Source: JAEKLB01 sp050249235 (GTDB lineage: Bacteria; Actinomycetota; Acidimicrobiia; Acidimicrobiales; CADCSY01). From it: a DNA stretch of 64,000 nt. Within the stretch, counting starts at the first letter, position 1. Each line of letters opens with the position of its first letter. The notes under the pieces are model-generated. The model was not told where the DNA came from, searched no databases, and saw only the letters and a list, made by a program, of their open reading frames with translations. Both the position numbers and the translations under genes were made by a program. The stretch is taken from the NCBI GenBank assembly GCA_050249235.1, contig JBFWQW010000005.1, forward strand, positions 4,825 through 68,824, in the 5' to 3' direction. Shown here in pieces: positions 56,920 through 64,000 of this stretch.

Positions 56920-57660
56920 TCAGGGACGGAGATGGGCGGCCGCGAACGCCGTGGCGTCGGCCCACGACGCCCGGTCGGCGGCGTCGTGGCGGAGCGGGGG
57001 GTCCGGGGCGCTGAAGGCGTGACCGGCGCCCTCGTAGACGTCGACCCGGTGCTCGACCCCGTAGCGCTCGAAGCGCCGGATGATCTCCGGCGCGAGGGCG
57101 ACGAGCCCGGCGTCCTGGTCGCCGTAGATCAGCTGCACCGGGCAGGCCACGTTCCAGAGCAGGTCGATCGCGTGCACGGGGCGCTTGTCGCTCAGCTCGG
57201 GGAAGGTCGGCTGACTCGGGAAGAACCACACCGCCGCCGCCAGCCGGGCGTCGAGCGCGGCGGTGAGCATGGCCAACGTGCCGCCCGTGCAGTACCCCCA
57301 CACCGCCACCCGGTCGGGGTCGACCGCCGGCATCGACCGGGCGTGGTCGACCGCCGCCATGACGTCGTGGACCGCCTCGGTGAAGTCGAGCTCCTCGATG
57401 AAGCCCATCACCTCGGTGAAGTCGCTGTAGTCGTCCGGGCGCTGCAGTCCGACACCCCGGTAGTAGTCAGGCACCACCACCACGTAGCCCTCGGCGGCGA
57501 GCTCGCCCGCCACCCGGCGGGTGAACTCGTTGAGGCCGTAGGCCTCGGCGGCCAGGACGATCGCCGGTCGGGGGGCGGTCCGGTCGGTCGGCGGCTCGAA
57601 GACGAGCGCCGGGACGGCGGCGCCGCGGACGGCGAGCTGGACCGATCGGCTGCCGGTCAC
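56920..57660 (-). CDS. Dienelactone hydrolase family protein
   Basis: 246 aa alpha/beta hydrolase. Catalytic Cys in VAVWGYCTGGTLAML, Asp in IYGDQDAGLVAL and His in EGAGHAFSAPDPP; LAAEAYGLNEFTRRVAGELAAEGYVVVVPDYYRG is the N-terminal family signature. Cys nucleophile is typical for carboxymethylenebutenolidase-like enzymes. It begins 2 bases after the fused-ACAD stop, so it belongs to that operon. Probable role: opening lactone or cleaving an ester in a ring- or side-chain-degradation pathway. Confidence 0.88.
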   Translation of the reverse strand: MTGSRSVQLAVRGAAVPALVFEPPTDRTAPRPAIVLAAEAYGLNEFTRRVAGELAAEGYVVVVPDYYRGVGLQRPDDYSDFTEVMGFIEELDFTEAVHDVMAAVDHARSMPAVDPDRVAVWGYCTGGTLAMLTAALDARLAAAVWFFPSQPTFPELSDKRPVHAIDLLWNVACPVQLIYGDQDAGLVALAPEIIRRFERYGVEHRVDVYEGAGHAFSAPDPPLRHDAADRASWADATAFAAAHLRP

Positions 57661-57662
57661 CG

Positions 57663-59834
57663 CTACCCCTTCGATCCCGAGAGGCCCGCGTCCCGCGGCA
57701 GGCCGAGGATGCGCTCGCCGATGGCGTTCCGCGAGATCTCCGACGTGCCGCCACCCAACGTGTAGGCCCGGGTGAACAGGTACTGGTAGCCCCAGGGGGC
57801 GTGCTCGCCGTCGATGGCGGCGGCGTCGGGGCCGAGCATGCGCATGGCGACCTCGGCGATCCGCTGGTCGAGCTCGTTGCCGAGCAGCTTGGTGATGTTG
57901 CCCTCGGCTCCGGTGCCCTCGCCGGCCAGCGCCCGGATGGCCCGGCGCAGGTCGAGGACGCTCAGCGCGTGGTGGTCGGCCAGGATGGCGCCCACTTCAT
58001 TGCGGATGGCTTCATTGCCCGGCGTGCCGTCGTCGGCCCGGTCCCGAACCACCTGCAGCAGCAGCTCGGGGCTGACGTGGGCGATCACGCTGCCGATCAC
58101 CATGCGCTCGTTGCCCATGGTGGTCCGGGCGATGCCCCAGCCCCGGTTGATGTCGCCGATCACGTCGCCGTCCGGCACGAACACGTTGTCGAGGAAGACC
58201 TCGGCGAAGTGGGCGTCACCGGTGATCTGGCGGAGGGGCCGGACCTCGACGCCCCGCGCCTTCATGTCGATCATCATCACCGTGATGCCGGCGTGCTTCG
58301 GTGCCTCGGGGTCGGTGCGGACGAGTGCGTAGCCCCAGTCGGCCGTGAGCCCGCCGCTGGTCCACACCTTCTGGCCGTTGACGACCCAGCCGCCGTCGAC
58401 CTTCTCGGCCCTGGTCTTCAGCGACGCCAGGTCGGAGCCGGCGTCCGGCTCGCTGAACAGCTGGCAGATGCCGATGGTCCCCTCGATCGAGGGGCGTACC
58501 CAGCGTTCCTGCTGCTCGGGGGTGCCCACCGCCGTGAGCGTGAGGGCCAGCCAGCCACCGGCTGCACCACGGGGGATGCCCGCCAGCTCCTGGTCGATGG
58601 CGATCTGCTCGAGCATGTCGGCGCCCTTGCCCCACGGCGGCTGCCAGTGGGGGACGAGGAACCCGGAGTCGACCAGCGCCTTGCGGCGCTCGCCCTCGGG
58701 CAGCGTCTCGTAGCGGGCCCTGAAGGCCCGGGCCTCGGCCCGGATCTCCTCCGCCGGCGGGCTCACGTCGAGGCGGGCCATGGGGCGGGCCCCGCCCAGC
58801 TGGGCGGCGACGACCCGCTCGCGCGTCTCCTCCAGCGGCCCGAACAGGGCGATGAGCGCCATGGCCCGGCGGAAGTAGAGGTGGGCGTCGTGCTCGTAGG
58901 TGAAGCCGATGCCGCCGTGGACCTGGATGTTCAGCCGGGCGCAGAGCAGGAATGCGGGCAGCGCCACCGAGGCGGCCGCCGCCGTCGGCAGCTCGGCCTG
59001 GTCGGGGTCGGCCGCGAAGCGGGCCGCGTCCCACGCCGCCGCCAGCGCCAGCTCCGACTGGGCGAACATGTTGGCGCAGTGGTGCTTCACGGCCTGGAAC
59101 TGGCCGATCGGGCGGTCGAAGGCGATGCGCACCTTGGCGTACGCCGTGGCCATCTCGGCGCACGCCGACGCCCCGCCGGCGGCCTCGGCGGCGGCAAGGG
59201 CCCGCCCGAGCTGCAGTGCCCGGGCCCGCCCGCCGACCAGCACCTCCACGTCGGCCCGAGGGACGCCGTCGAGGCGTACCCGGGCGACCCGCCGGCCCTT
59301 GTCGAGGCTCGGCGCGGGGGTCACGGTCACACCGGGCCGGCCGCGGTCGACCACCACCGCGTCCTCGCCCAGGGCCAGCACCAGCACGTCGGCGATCGAG
59401 CCGCTGAGCACCACCCCGGCGTCGCCGGTCAGCCGGTCGCCGTCGACCGCGAGCGAGCCGTGGAGGCCGACGCCGGCCACCCGGCTGCCGTCGGCGAGGC
59501 CGGGGAGCAACGCGGCCTGCTGGGCCGGCGTGCCCACCGCCGCGACGGTGGCCGAGGCCAGCACCGTCGGGAGGAACGGACCGGGTGCGGCGGCCCGGCC
59601 CAGCTCGTCGAGGACCACGGCCAGCTCGGGGAAGCCGTAGCCGGAGCCGCCGTGGGCCTCGGGCAGGTGCAGGCCCAGCCACCCGAGGTCGGCCAGCTCC
59701 TTCCAGAACGGCGGGAGGGCGTCGTCCTCGGCGTCGAGCACGGCCCGGTGCTGGGCCCGGGCGCCCTGCCGGTCGAGGAAGGCGCGCACCACGCCCGCCA
59801 GCTCGAGATGGTCCTCGCCGACCGCGACACCCAT
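57663..59834 (-). CDS. Fused double acyl-CoA dehydrogenase
   Basis: 723 aa. Same two-half layout as the gene at 16184: first half with LPPFWKELADLGWLGLHLPEAHGGSGYGFPE, FDRPIGQFQAVKHHC and NIQVHGGIGFTYEHDAHLYFRRAM; second half with CQLFSEPDAGSDLASLKTR, WVVNGQKVWTSGGL, FLDNVFVPDGDVIG, AYTLGGGTSEISRNAIGERILGLPRD. Start ATG is preceded by GAGGGGA. First gene of the operon ending at 54407. Its open frame extends far upstream antisense to the MFS gene, but that part is a shadow. Confidence 0.92.
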   Translation of the reverse strand: MGVAVGEDHLELAGVVRAFLDRQGARAQHRAVLDAEDDALPPFWKELADLGWLGLHLPEAHGGSGYGFPELAVVLDELGRAAAPGPFLPTVLASATVAAVGTPAQQAALLPGLADGSRVAGVGLHGSLAVDGDRLTGDAGVVLSGSIADVLVLALGEDAVVVDRGRPGVTVTPAPSLDKGRRVARVRLDGVPRADVEVLVGGRARALQLGRALAAAEAAGGASACAEMATAYAKVRIAFDRPIGQFQAVKHHCANMFAQSELALAAAWDAARFAADPDQAELPTAAAASVALPAFLLCARLNIQVHGGIGFTYEHDAHLYFRRAMALIALFGPLEETRERVVAAQLGGARPMARLDVSPPAEEIRAEARAFRARYETLPEGERRKALVDSGFLVPHWQPPWGKGADMLEQIAIDQELAGIPRGAAGGWLALTLTAVGTPEQQERWVRPSIEGTIGICQLFSEPDAGSDLASLKTRAEKVDGGWVVNGQKVWTSGGLTADWGYALVRTDPEAPKHAGITVMMIDMKARGVEVRPLRQITGDAHFAEVFLDNVFVPDGDVIGDINRGWGIARTTMGNERMVIGSVIAHVSPELLLQVVRDRADDGTPGNEAIRNEVGAILADHHALSVLDLRRAIRALAGEGTGAEGNITKLLGNELDQRIAEVAMRMLGPDAAAIDGEHAPWGYQYLFTRAYTLGGGTSEISRNAIGERILGLPRDAGLSGSKG

Positions 59835-60023
59835 GATCCGTCCCCTCGCTGCCCGACCCGGACCGGCTCGTGTGGCGGCCCCGGGATCGCCCACCCTGCC
59901 GCCGCGCCCCGGGCCCGGCAAGCGGGTGGTTGGACGGGAGCCGCCGTCACCACGGCAACTCCCGACGGGGGCTGCTAGGCACGCACCCGTCTCGTGCGGG
60001 GCGGTGTGTTGGGAGGGCGTGCG

Positions 60024-61619
60024 GTGGTGGGAGCGGTCGAGGCAGGCAGGACGGGCCTCCCGTCCCGGCAGATCTGGCTGATCTTCGTCGGCCTGATGGT
60101 CGGGAACTTCCTCTCCGCCCTCGACACCATGGTGCTCATCACCGCCCTGCCCACGATCGTGGGCGAGCTCGGCGGCCTCGACCACATCGCCTGGGTGGTC
60201 ACGGCCTACCTGCTCACCTCGACGACCTCGGCGCCGATCTACGGGAAGCTCTCCGACCTCTACGGCCGCAAGCGCCTCTACCAGCTGGCCATCTCGGTCT
60301 TCGTGATCGGCTCGGTCCTGTGCGGGCTCTCGAACGACATCGGCCAGCTCATCGCGGCCCGTGCCATCCAGGGCCTCGGGGCCGGGGGCCTGATGGTGCT
60401 CTCGATGGCGATCATCGGCGACATCGTCTCGCCCCGCGAGCGGGGTCGGTACCAGGGCGTCATGGGGGCGAACATGGCGGTGGCGAGCATCGCCGGGCCC
60501 CTCGTCGGCGGCTTCTTCGTCGACCACGCGTCCTGGCGGTGGGCCTTCTTCGTGAACGTGCCGCTGGGCGCCGTCGCCCTCGGCCTCACCGTCGTCGCCC
60601 TCCGGCTGCCGGCCCGCCGGCTCGTCGAGCGCCACCGGTTCGACATCGCCGGCACCTTCTGCCTCGTGGGGATGGCCACCTGCGCCCTGCTGACGGTGAG
60701 CTGGGGCGGCGACCAGCACCCCTGGGGGTCGCCCCTCATCCTCGGGCTCGGCACCGCCGCCGTCGTGCTGGCGGTGGCGCTCGTGGCGATCGAGCGCCGC
60801 GCCGCCGAGCCGGTGCTCCCGCTGCGCATCTTCCGCTCCGACATCTTCGTGGTCACGCTGGCATCGTCGTTCGTGCTCAGCATCGCCATGTGGGCGGCGT
60901 GGGTGTCGATGCCGATGTTCCTCCAGGTGGTCACCGGGGCCAGTGCCTCCAACTCGGGCCTGCTCACCTTCCCGCTGCTGGGATCGATCTCCCTCACGTC
61001 GATCCTCGTGGGCCGAGCCGTCACCCGGAGCGGCCGCTACAAGGTCTTCCCGGTGACCGGCAGCATCCTCGCGCTCCTCGCCTTCGTGCTCTACGCCACC
61101 CTCGGCGCCGACAGCACCCGCCTGACGGCGTCGGCCTACATGGTCGTGCTGGGCGTGGGGCTCGGCATGTGGATGCAGGTCATGATGACGATCGCCCAGA
61201 ACGCCGTCGAGCACCGCGACCTCGGGGTCGCCACCTCGACGCTCACCTTCTTCCGGTCGTTCGGCGGCTCGGTCGGCGCCACCATCGCCCTCGGCGTGGT
61301 GAACAGCCGGCTCGGTGGCGAGCTGGCCGGGCGGCTCACGGCCGGCCAGCGGGCCGGGCTGTCCGACGCGGTCCTCCAGGGCGACCCCAGGGCCATCGCC
61401 GCCCTCGAGCCCGCCGTCCGGTCCGACGTCACCGCCTCGTTCGCCGACGCCCTCCACGGCGCCTTCCTGCTCGGCATCCCCTTCGCCGTCGTGGCCGTCG
61501 TCGTCGTCGTGTTCCTGCGGGAGATCCCCCTCAAGGACGACGTGCCGGTCGAGCCCGAGCTCACCGGGGACGGCGGCTCGGCGCCGCCGGAGCACCTCAC
61601 CCCCGTCGTCGCCCGCTGA
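60024..61619 (+). CDS. MFS drug exporter, DHA2 (EmrB/QacA) type
   Basis: 531 aa, about 14 membrane helices as expected for DHA2. NFLSALDTMVLITALPTIVGELGGLDHIAWVVTAYLLTSTTSAPIYGKLSDLYGRKRLYQ is the family signature (motif A LSDLYGRK); GLGAGGLMVLSMAIIGDIVSPRERGRYQG, DHASWRWAFFVNVPLG and ATSTLTFFRSFGGSVGATIALGVV follow. Start GTG 60024 has GGGAGG 7 bases upstream. It is divergent from the fused ACAD gene across 190 bases, so it may export a pathway substrate or toxic analogue. Confidence 0.93.
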   Translation: MVGAVEAGRTGLPSRQIWLIFVGLMVGNFLSALDTMVLITALPTIVGELGGLDHIAWVVTAYLLTSTTSAPIYGKLSDLYGRKRLYQLAISVFVIGSVLCGLSNDIGQLIAARAIQGLGAGGLMVLSMAIIGDIVSPRERGRYQGVMGANMAVASIAGPLVGGFFVDHASWRWAFFVNVPLGAVALGLTVVALRLPARRLVERHRFDIAGTFCLVGMATCALLTVSWGGDQHPWGSPLILGLGTAAVVLAVALVAIERRAAEPVLPLRIFRSDIFVVTLASSFVLSIAMWAAWVSMPMFLQVVTGASASNSGLLTFPLLGSISLTSILVGRAVTRSGRYKVFPVTGSILALLAFVLYATLGADSTRLTASAYMVVLGVGLGMWMQVMMTIAQNAVEHRDLGVATSTLTFFRSFGGSVGATIALGVVNSRLGGELAGRLTAGQRAGLSDAVLQGDPRAIAALEPAVRSDVTASFADALHGAFLLGIPFAVVAVVVVVFLREIPLKDDVPVEPELTGDGGSAPPEHLTPVVAR

Positions 61620-61703
61620 GGGCGCCGCAGGCGCCGAGAGCGGAGGCTTCGTGCGGACCACGAGGGCAGCACACGAGGTCGGCCGGGGAGCGCGGGCAGC
61701 TGG

Positions 61704-61709
61704 TAGGAA
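61704..61709 (+). promoter_or_regulatory. -10-like box (TAGGAA) before the Gfo/Idh/MocA gene
   Basis: TAGGAA, GCGGGC, then ATG 61716, the same 6-base gap as other probable leaderless genes; the last base of the box is not the usual T. Confidence 0.35.
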
Positions 61710-61715
61710 GCGGGC

Positions 61716-62810
61716 ATGGCTGAGACGTTGCGGGTGGGGATCATCGGCGTGGGCTGGGGGGCGCTCGTCCACGGCCCGGCCTACGGGCTGGTCGACGGCT
61801 ACGAGCTTGTGGCGCTGTGCGGCCGGCGCCCGGAGCCCCTGGCGGCCGCGTCCGAGCGGCTCGGCATCGCCGACACCTCGAACGACTGGGAGGCGTTCGT
61901 CCGCCGGGACGACCTCGACCTGGTCTCGATCGTGCTGCCCGTGGACCTGCACCGCCCCGTGCTGCTCGCCGCCCTCGAGGCCGGCAAGCACGTGCTGTGC
62001 GAGAAGCCGCTCTCCCTCACCGGCGAGGAGGGTCGGGACATGGTCCGGGCCGCCGAGGCCAGCGACCGCCAGACCGCCGTGTGCTTCCAGAACAGGTGGA
62101 GCCCCGAGCGGCTCGGGCTGTGGGAGCTCGTGGCCGCCGGCGGCCTGGGCCGGCCCTACTTCGTGCAGTCGAGCCAGACGGCGCCCTACTGGCACCCGAC
62201 CCGGCCGCTGCAGTCCGAGTGGATGTACCACCTGGCCGAGGGCGGCGGCTACCTGAGCGGCATGGCCTCCCACGACCTCGACTACCTCCAGACCCTGTTC
62301 GGCCGGGTGGTGTCGGTCACCGCCGATGTCCGGTCGTCGATCCCGACCCGCCGCCGGGAGGACGGCTCCACCCTCGACGTCGACGCCGACGACAGCTCGG
62401 CCCTGGTGCTGCGCATGGAGTCGGGGGCCCTCGGCGTGCTCACCACCTCGGTGGTCGGCTACCAGGCCGGGTCGAACCTGTTCACCATCCTGGGCAGCGA
62501 GGGGACGCTCGAGCAGGTGCGCAGCGGCGCCGAGGGCGCCGCCGTGCTGCACACGGTCGGCTCGGACGAGCCCCTCCCCGTGCCCCGCAGCGACCGGATG
62601 CCGGCCAGCGGCCGACCCGTGCCTCCCCGGCGGGCCGGGGCGGCCATCCACTCCCTCGCCCTCATGCTCGAGGACTGGCTGCCCGCCTTCGACGGCCAGC
62701 CCACCCGGGTGCCGTCGGTCCGCGACGCCTGGCGGGTCGAAGAGGTCATCGACGCCGCCCGGGCCTCGTCGGCCGGCGCCGGCTGGGTCGACGTCCCCGC
62801 GGAGCCCTGA
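61716..62810 (+). CDS. Gfo/Idh/MocA family oxidoreductase
   Basis: 364 aa. N-terminal Rossmann domain (LRVGIIGVGWGALVHGPAYGLVDGYELVALCGRRPEPLAAASERLGI), DLDLVSIVLPVDLHRPVLLAALEAGKHVLCEKPLSLT (EKP motif with the conserved Lys), and C-terminal sheet domain with MYHLAEGGGYLSGMASHDLDYLQTLFG (the His-Asp pair). NAD(P)-dependent oxidation or reduction of a sugar, inositol or related compound; substrate not readable. It is convergent with the monooxygenase-like gene. Confidence 0.92.
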   Translation: MAETLRVGIIGVGWGALVHGPAYGLVDGYELVALCGRRPEPLAAASERLGIADTSNDWEAFVRRDDLDLVSIVLPVDLHRPVLLAALEAGKHVLCEKPLSLTGEEGRDMVRAAEASDRQTAVCFQNRWSPERLGLWELVAAGGLGRPYFVQSSQTAPYWHPTRPLQSEWMYHLAEGGGYLSGMASHDLDYLQTLFGRVVSVTADVRSSIPTRRREDGSTLDVDADDSSALVLRMESGALGVLTTSVVGYQAGSNLFTILGSEGTLEQVRSGAEGAAVLHTVGSDEPLPVPRSDRMPASGRPVPPRRAGAAIHSLALMLEDWLPAFDGQPTRVPSVRDAWRVEEVIDAARASSAGAGWVDVPAEP

Positions 62811-62824
62811 GCTCGCCGGCACGA

Positions 62825-62840
62825 CCGAACTGGGTTTCGG
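62825..62840. repeat. Gene-end motif with short dyad (CCGAACTGGGTTTCGG)
   Basis: CCGAA / TTCGG arms around a 6-base loop, between convergent genes. Shares the 10-mer CCGAACTGGG with 52604-52613. Confidence 0.45.
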
Positions 62841-62849
62841 AGGTCGAGG

Positions 62850-63182
62850 TCAGGCGGTGGGCTTGCGGATGCCCTTGGCGTCGACCCATTCGAGCTGGGT
62901 GGGCACGCCGCCCTCGTCGATGGCGGTGGCCAGCCGGGCGCTGGCCCTGCGCACGAGCGGGCCCCGGAGGTGGGCCTTCTGGGCGGCCTCGTCCTCGTAG
63001 ACCTCGAGCACCGACCACCGCTTGCGGTCGTCCCGGTGACGGAACCAGGCGTAGACGATGGTGCCCGGCTCCTCGGCCTCGACGGCCTCGATCATCCCGT
63101 GGACGACCTCGTCGGCCTCGTCGTCGGTGAGGGTGCTCATGGTGAAGTCGGCCCGCACGACCATGCGCTCGGCAGCTGACAT
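62850..63182 (-). CDS. Antibiotic biosynthesis monooxygenase (ABM) domain protein
   Basis: 110 aa, dimeric ferredoxin-like ABM fold: MVVRADFTMSTLTDDEADEVVHGMIEAVEAEEPGTIVYAWFRHRDDRKRWSVLEVYEDEAAQKAHLRGPLVRRASARLATAI. The order of EPG-T..YAWFR..YED..A..AH is the domain signature. Possible quinol-type monooxygenase or binding protein. It starts 5 bases after the SDR stop, so it belongs to that unit. Confidence 0.85.
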   Translation of the reverse strand: MSAAERMVVRADFTMSTLTDDEADEVVHGMIEAVEAEEPGTIVYAWFRHRDDRKRWSVLEVYEDEAAQKAHLRGPLVRRASARLATAIDEGGVPTQLEWVDAKGIRKPTA

Positions 63183-63187
63183 CGCCG

Positions 63188-63946
63188 CTACCAGGGCTTC
63201 TTCACGAAGCCACCGTCGACCAGGATCGTCTGGCCGGTCACGAAGCTGGCGGCATCGGAGCACAGGAACAGTGACATGTCGGCGAGGTCCTCCATACGCC
63301 CGAGCCGCTTGATCATCTGACCGGCGATCACGCCCTGCTGGGCCGCCGGCGCCATCGAGGCGAGGGCCGCCTCGGAGTCGACCATGCTCGGGGCGATGCC
63401 GTTGACCCGGATGTTGTCGGCGGCGAAGTCGGAGGCCAGGCCGACGGTCATGGTGTTGAGCGCCAGCTTGGTGACGCTGTAGGCCCCCCCGCCGAGGTAC
63501 GCCGCCATCGACGACACGTTGATGATCGCCCCGCCGCCCCGCGCCTTCATCGAGGGCCGGCAGGCGGCCGAGCAGTTGAGCGCGCCGAGGACGTTGACGT
63601 CGAAGATGCGCCGCCAGTCGGGCAGTGCCTCCTGGGTGAAGGGCAACGAGGCGTGCTCGAGGTGGATGCCGGCGTTGTTGACCAGGATGTCGACCCCGCC
63701 GAAGGCGTCGGTGGCGGCCCGCACCATGGCGTTGGCACCCTCGGCCGAGGCGACGTCCATGACCACCGAGACGGCCCGGCCGCCGAGCGCCTCGAGCTCC
63801 TTGACCTCCCGGGCCCCCACCTCGGCGTCCAGGTCGGCGACCACGACCGCGGCGCCCTCGGCCGCGAACCGCCGGCCGTGCACCCGCCCGATCCCCATGC
63901 CCCCGCCGGTGATGGCGACGACCTTGCCCTCGAACCGTCCGCTCAC
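63188..63946 (-). CDS. Short-chain dehydrogenase/reductase
   Basis: 252 aa. KVVAITGGGMGIGRVHGRRFAAEGAAVVVADLDAEVG (Asp after strand 2 favours NAD), ILVNNAGIHLEH, catalytic Ser in INVSSMAAYLGGG, YSVTK (Tyr-x-x-x-Lys), and C-terminal VTGQTILVDGGFVKKPW. Oxidises a hydroxyl of an unknown substrate; 3-hydroxyacyl-CoA or steroid alcohol are possible given the neighbours. GTG start has a G-rich ribosome site. The remaining 54 bases of the window show no feature. Confidence 0.92.
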   Translation of the reverse strand: MSGRFEGKVVAITGGGMGIGRVHGRRFAAEGAAVVVADLDAEVGAREVKELEALGGRAVSVVMDVASAEGANAMVRAATDAFGGVDILVNNAGIHLEHASLPFTQEALPDWRRIFDVNVLGALNCSAACRPSMKARGGGAIINVSSMAAYLGGGAYSVTKLALNTMTVGLASDFAADNIRVNGIAPSMVDSEAALASMAPAAQQGVIAGQMIKRLGRMEDLADMSLFLCSDAASFVTGQTILVDGGFVKKPW

Positions 63947-64000
63947 GTCTCCCCCTCGTCACCCCCCTCCCCCCGTTCTTTGTCGCGGCATGCACCTCGG

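Noticed and set aside
57663..62822. A 1719-codon open frame on the minus strand
   Set aside because: Only the part from 59834 downstream encodes an ACAD. The upstream 990 codons run antisense through the MFS and oxidoreductase genes with Asp/Gly/His-rich shadow composition typical of GC-rich DNA.
1..64000. Search for insertion sequences, prophage or integrative element
   Set aside because: No transposase, integrase, phage structural gene or attachment-site duplication was seen. Base composition looks even apart from short promoter islands.

Overview
The window is a 64 kb stretch of very GC-rich chromosome from an actinobacterium. The best guess is the Acidimicrobiia (Iamia/Ilumatobacter-like). 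The guess rests on several features: two F420-type luciferase-like oxidoreductases, many acyl-CoA dehydrogenases, a secreted Rpf/transglycosylase-type protein built on GYW repeats, frequent GTG starts, and many genes whose start codon lies only 6-7 bases after a TAnnnT -10 box (probable leaderless mRNAs). No rRNA, tRNA, CRISPR array, insertion sequence or phage gene was recognised. About 63 protein genes fill almost the whole window, and the longest gene-free gaps are about 330-360 bases.

Layout. 1-9.1 kb: end of an ABC exporter; DNA-repair genes (endonuclease IV divergent from xseA-xseB) continuing into a polyprenyl diphosphate synthase and SURF1; a PHP-domain protein; a coupled MarR-NUDIX pair; class I aldolase. 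9.2-20.5 kb: an unusual crotonase and an unusual CoA-transferase in divergent orientation; a small exported protein, a CPA-type K+(Na+)/H+ antiporter and its KhtT-like regulatory subunit; an acyl-CoA ligase, a fused double acyl-CoA dehydrogenase (ACAD), a TylF-type methyltransferase and malonyl-CoA decarboxylase. 20.5-23.6 kb: a complete copper-efflux operon (csoR-copZ-small membrane protein-copA) with a readable promoter/operator. 23.6-34 kb: PAS protein, glutamate-synthase-like flavoprotein divergent from a TetR gene, a DivIVA-like coiled-coil gene overlapping an unknown gene, PPK2, the GYW-repeat transglycosylase, a hydrolase, a metallophosphoesterase and an orphan peptide-type binding lipoprotein. 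34-38 kb: thioesterase-like, aldo/keto reductase, sugar-isomerase-like and methyltransferase genes in one direction. 38-64 kb: a dense catabolic neighbourhood (SDRs, TesB thioesterase, thiolase-like plus DUF35 pair, nitroreductases, LLM oxidoreductases, enoyl-CoA hydratase, Rieske protein, amidohydrolase, dienelactone hydrolase, ACADs) interleaved with MFS exporters.

How it works together. The catabolic genes look suited to breaking down large hydrophobic acids (lipid, steroid-like or xenobiotic side chains) as CoA thioesters. The alpha2beta2-type ACAD occurs here in both a fused form (two genes) and a split form (one adjacent pair), so the fused proteins explain the split ones. One minus-strand operon runs fused ACAD - dienelactone hydrolase - split ACAD pair and ends at a 13-bp perfect hairpin.

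The most unusual material is in the regulatory DNA: pervasive leaderless starts, two tiny leaderless upstream ORFs whose stop overlaps the GTG of the next gene (xseA, tetR), four different 20-21 bp tandem arrays sitting just upstream of promoters, and short tandem duplications that copy gene 3' ends. No single new defence or biosynthetic system was found. Functions are from protein motifs read by eye, and all regulatory calls are predictions.
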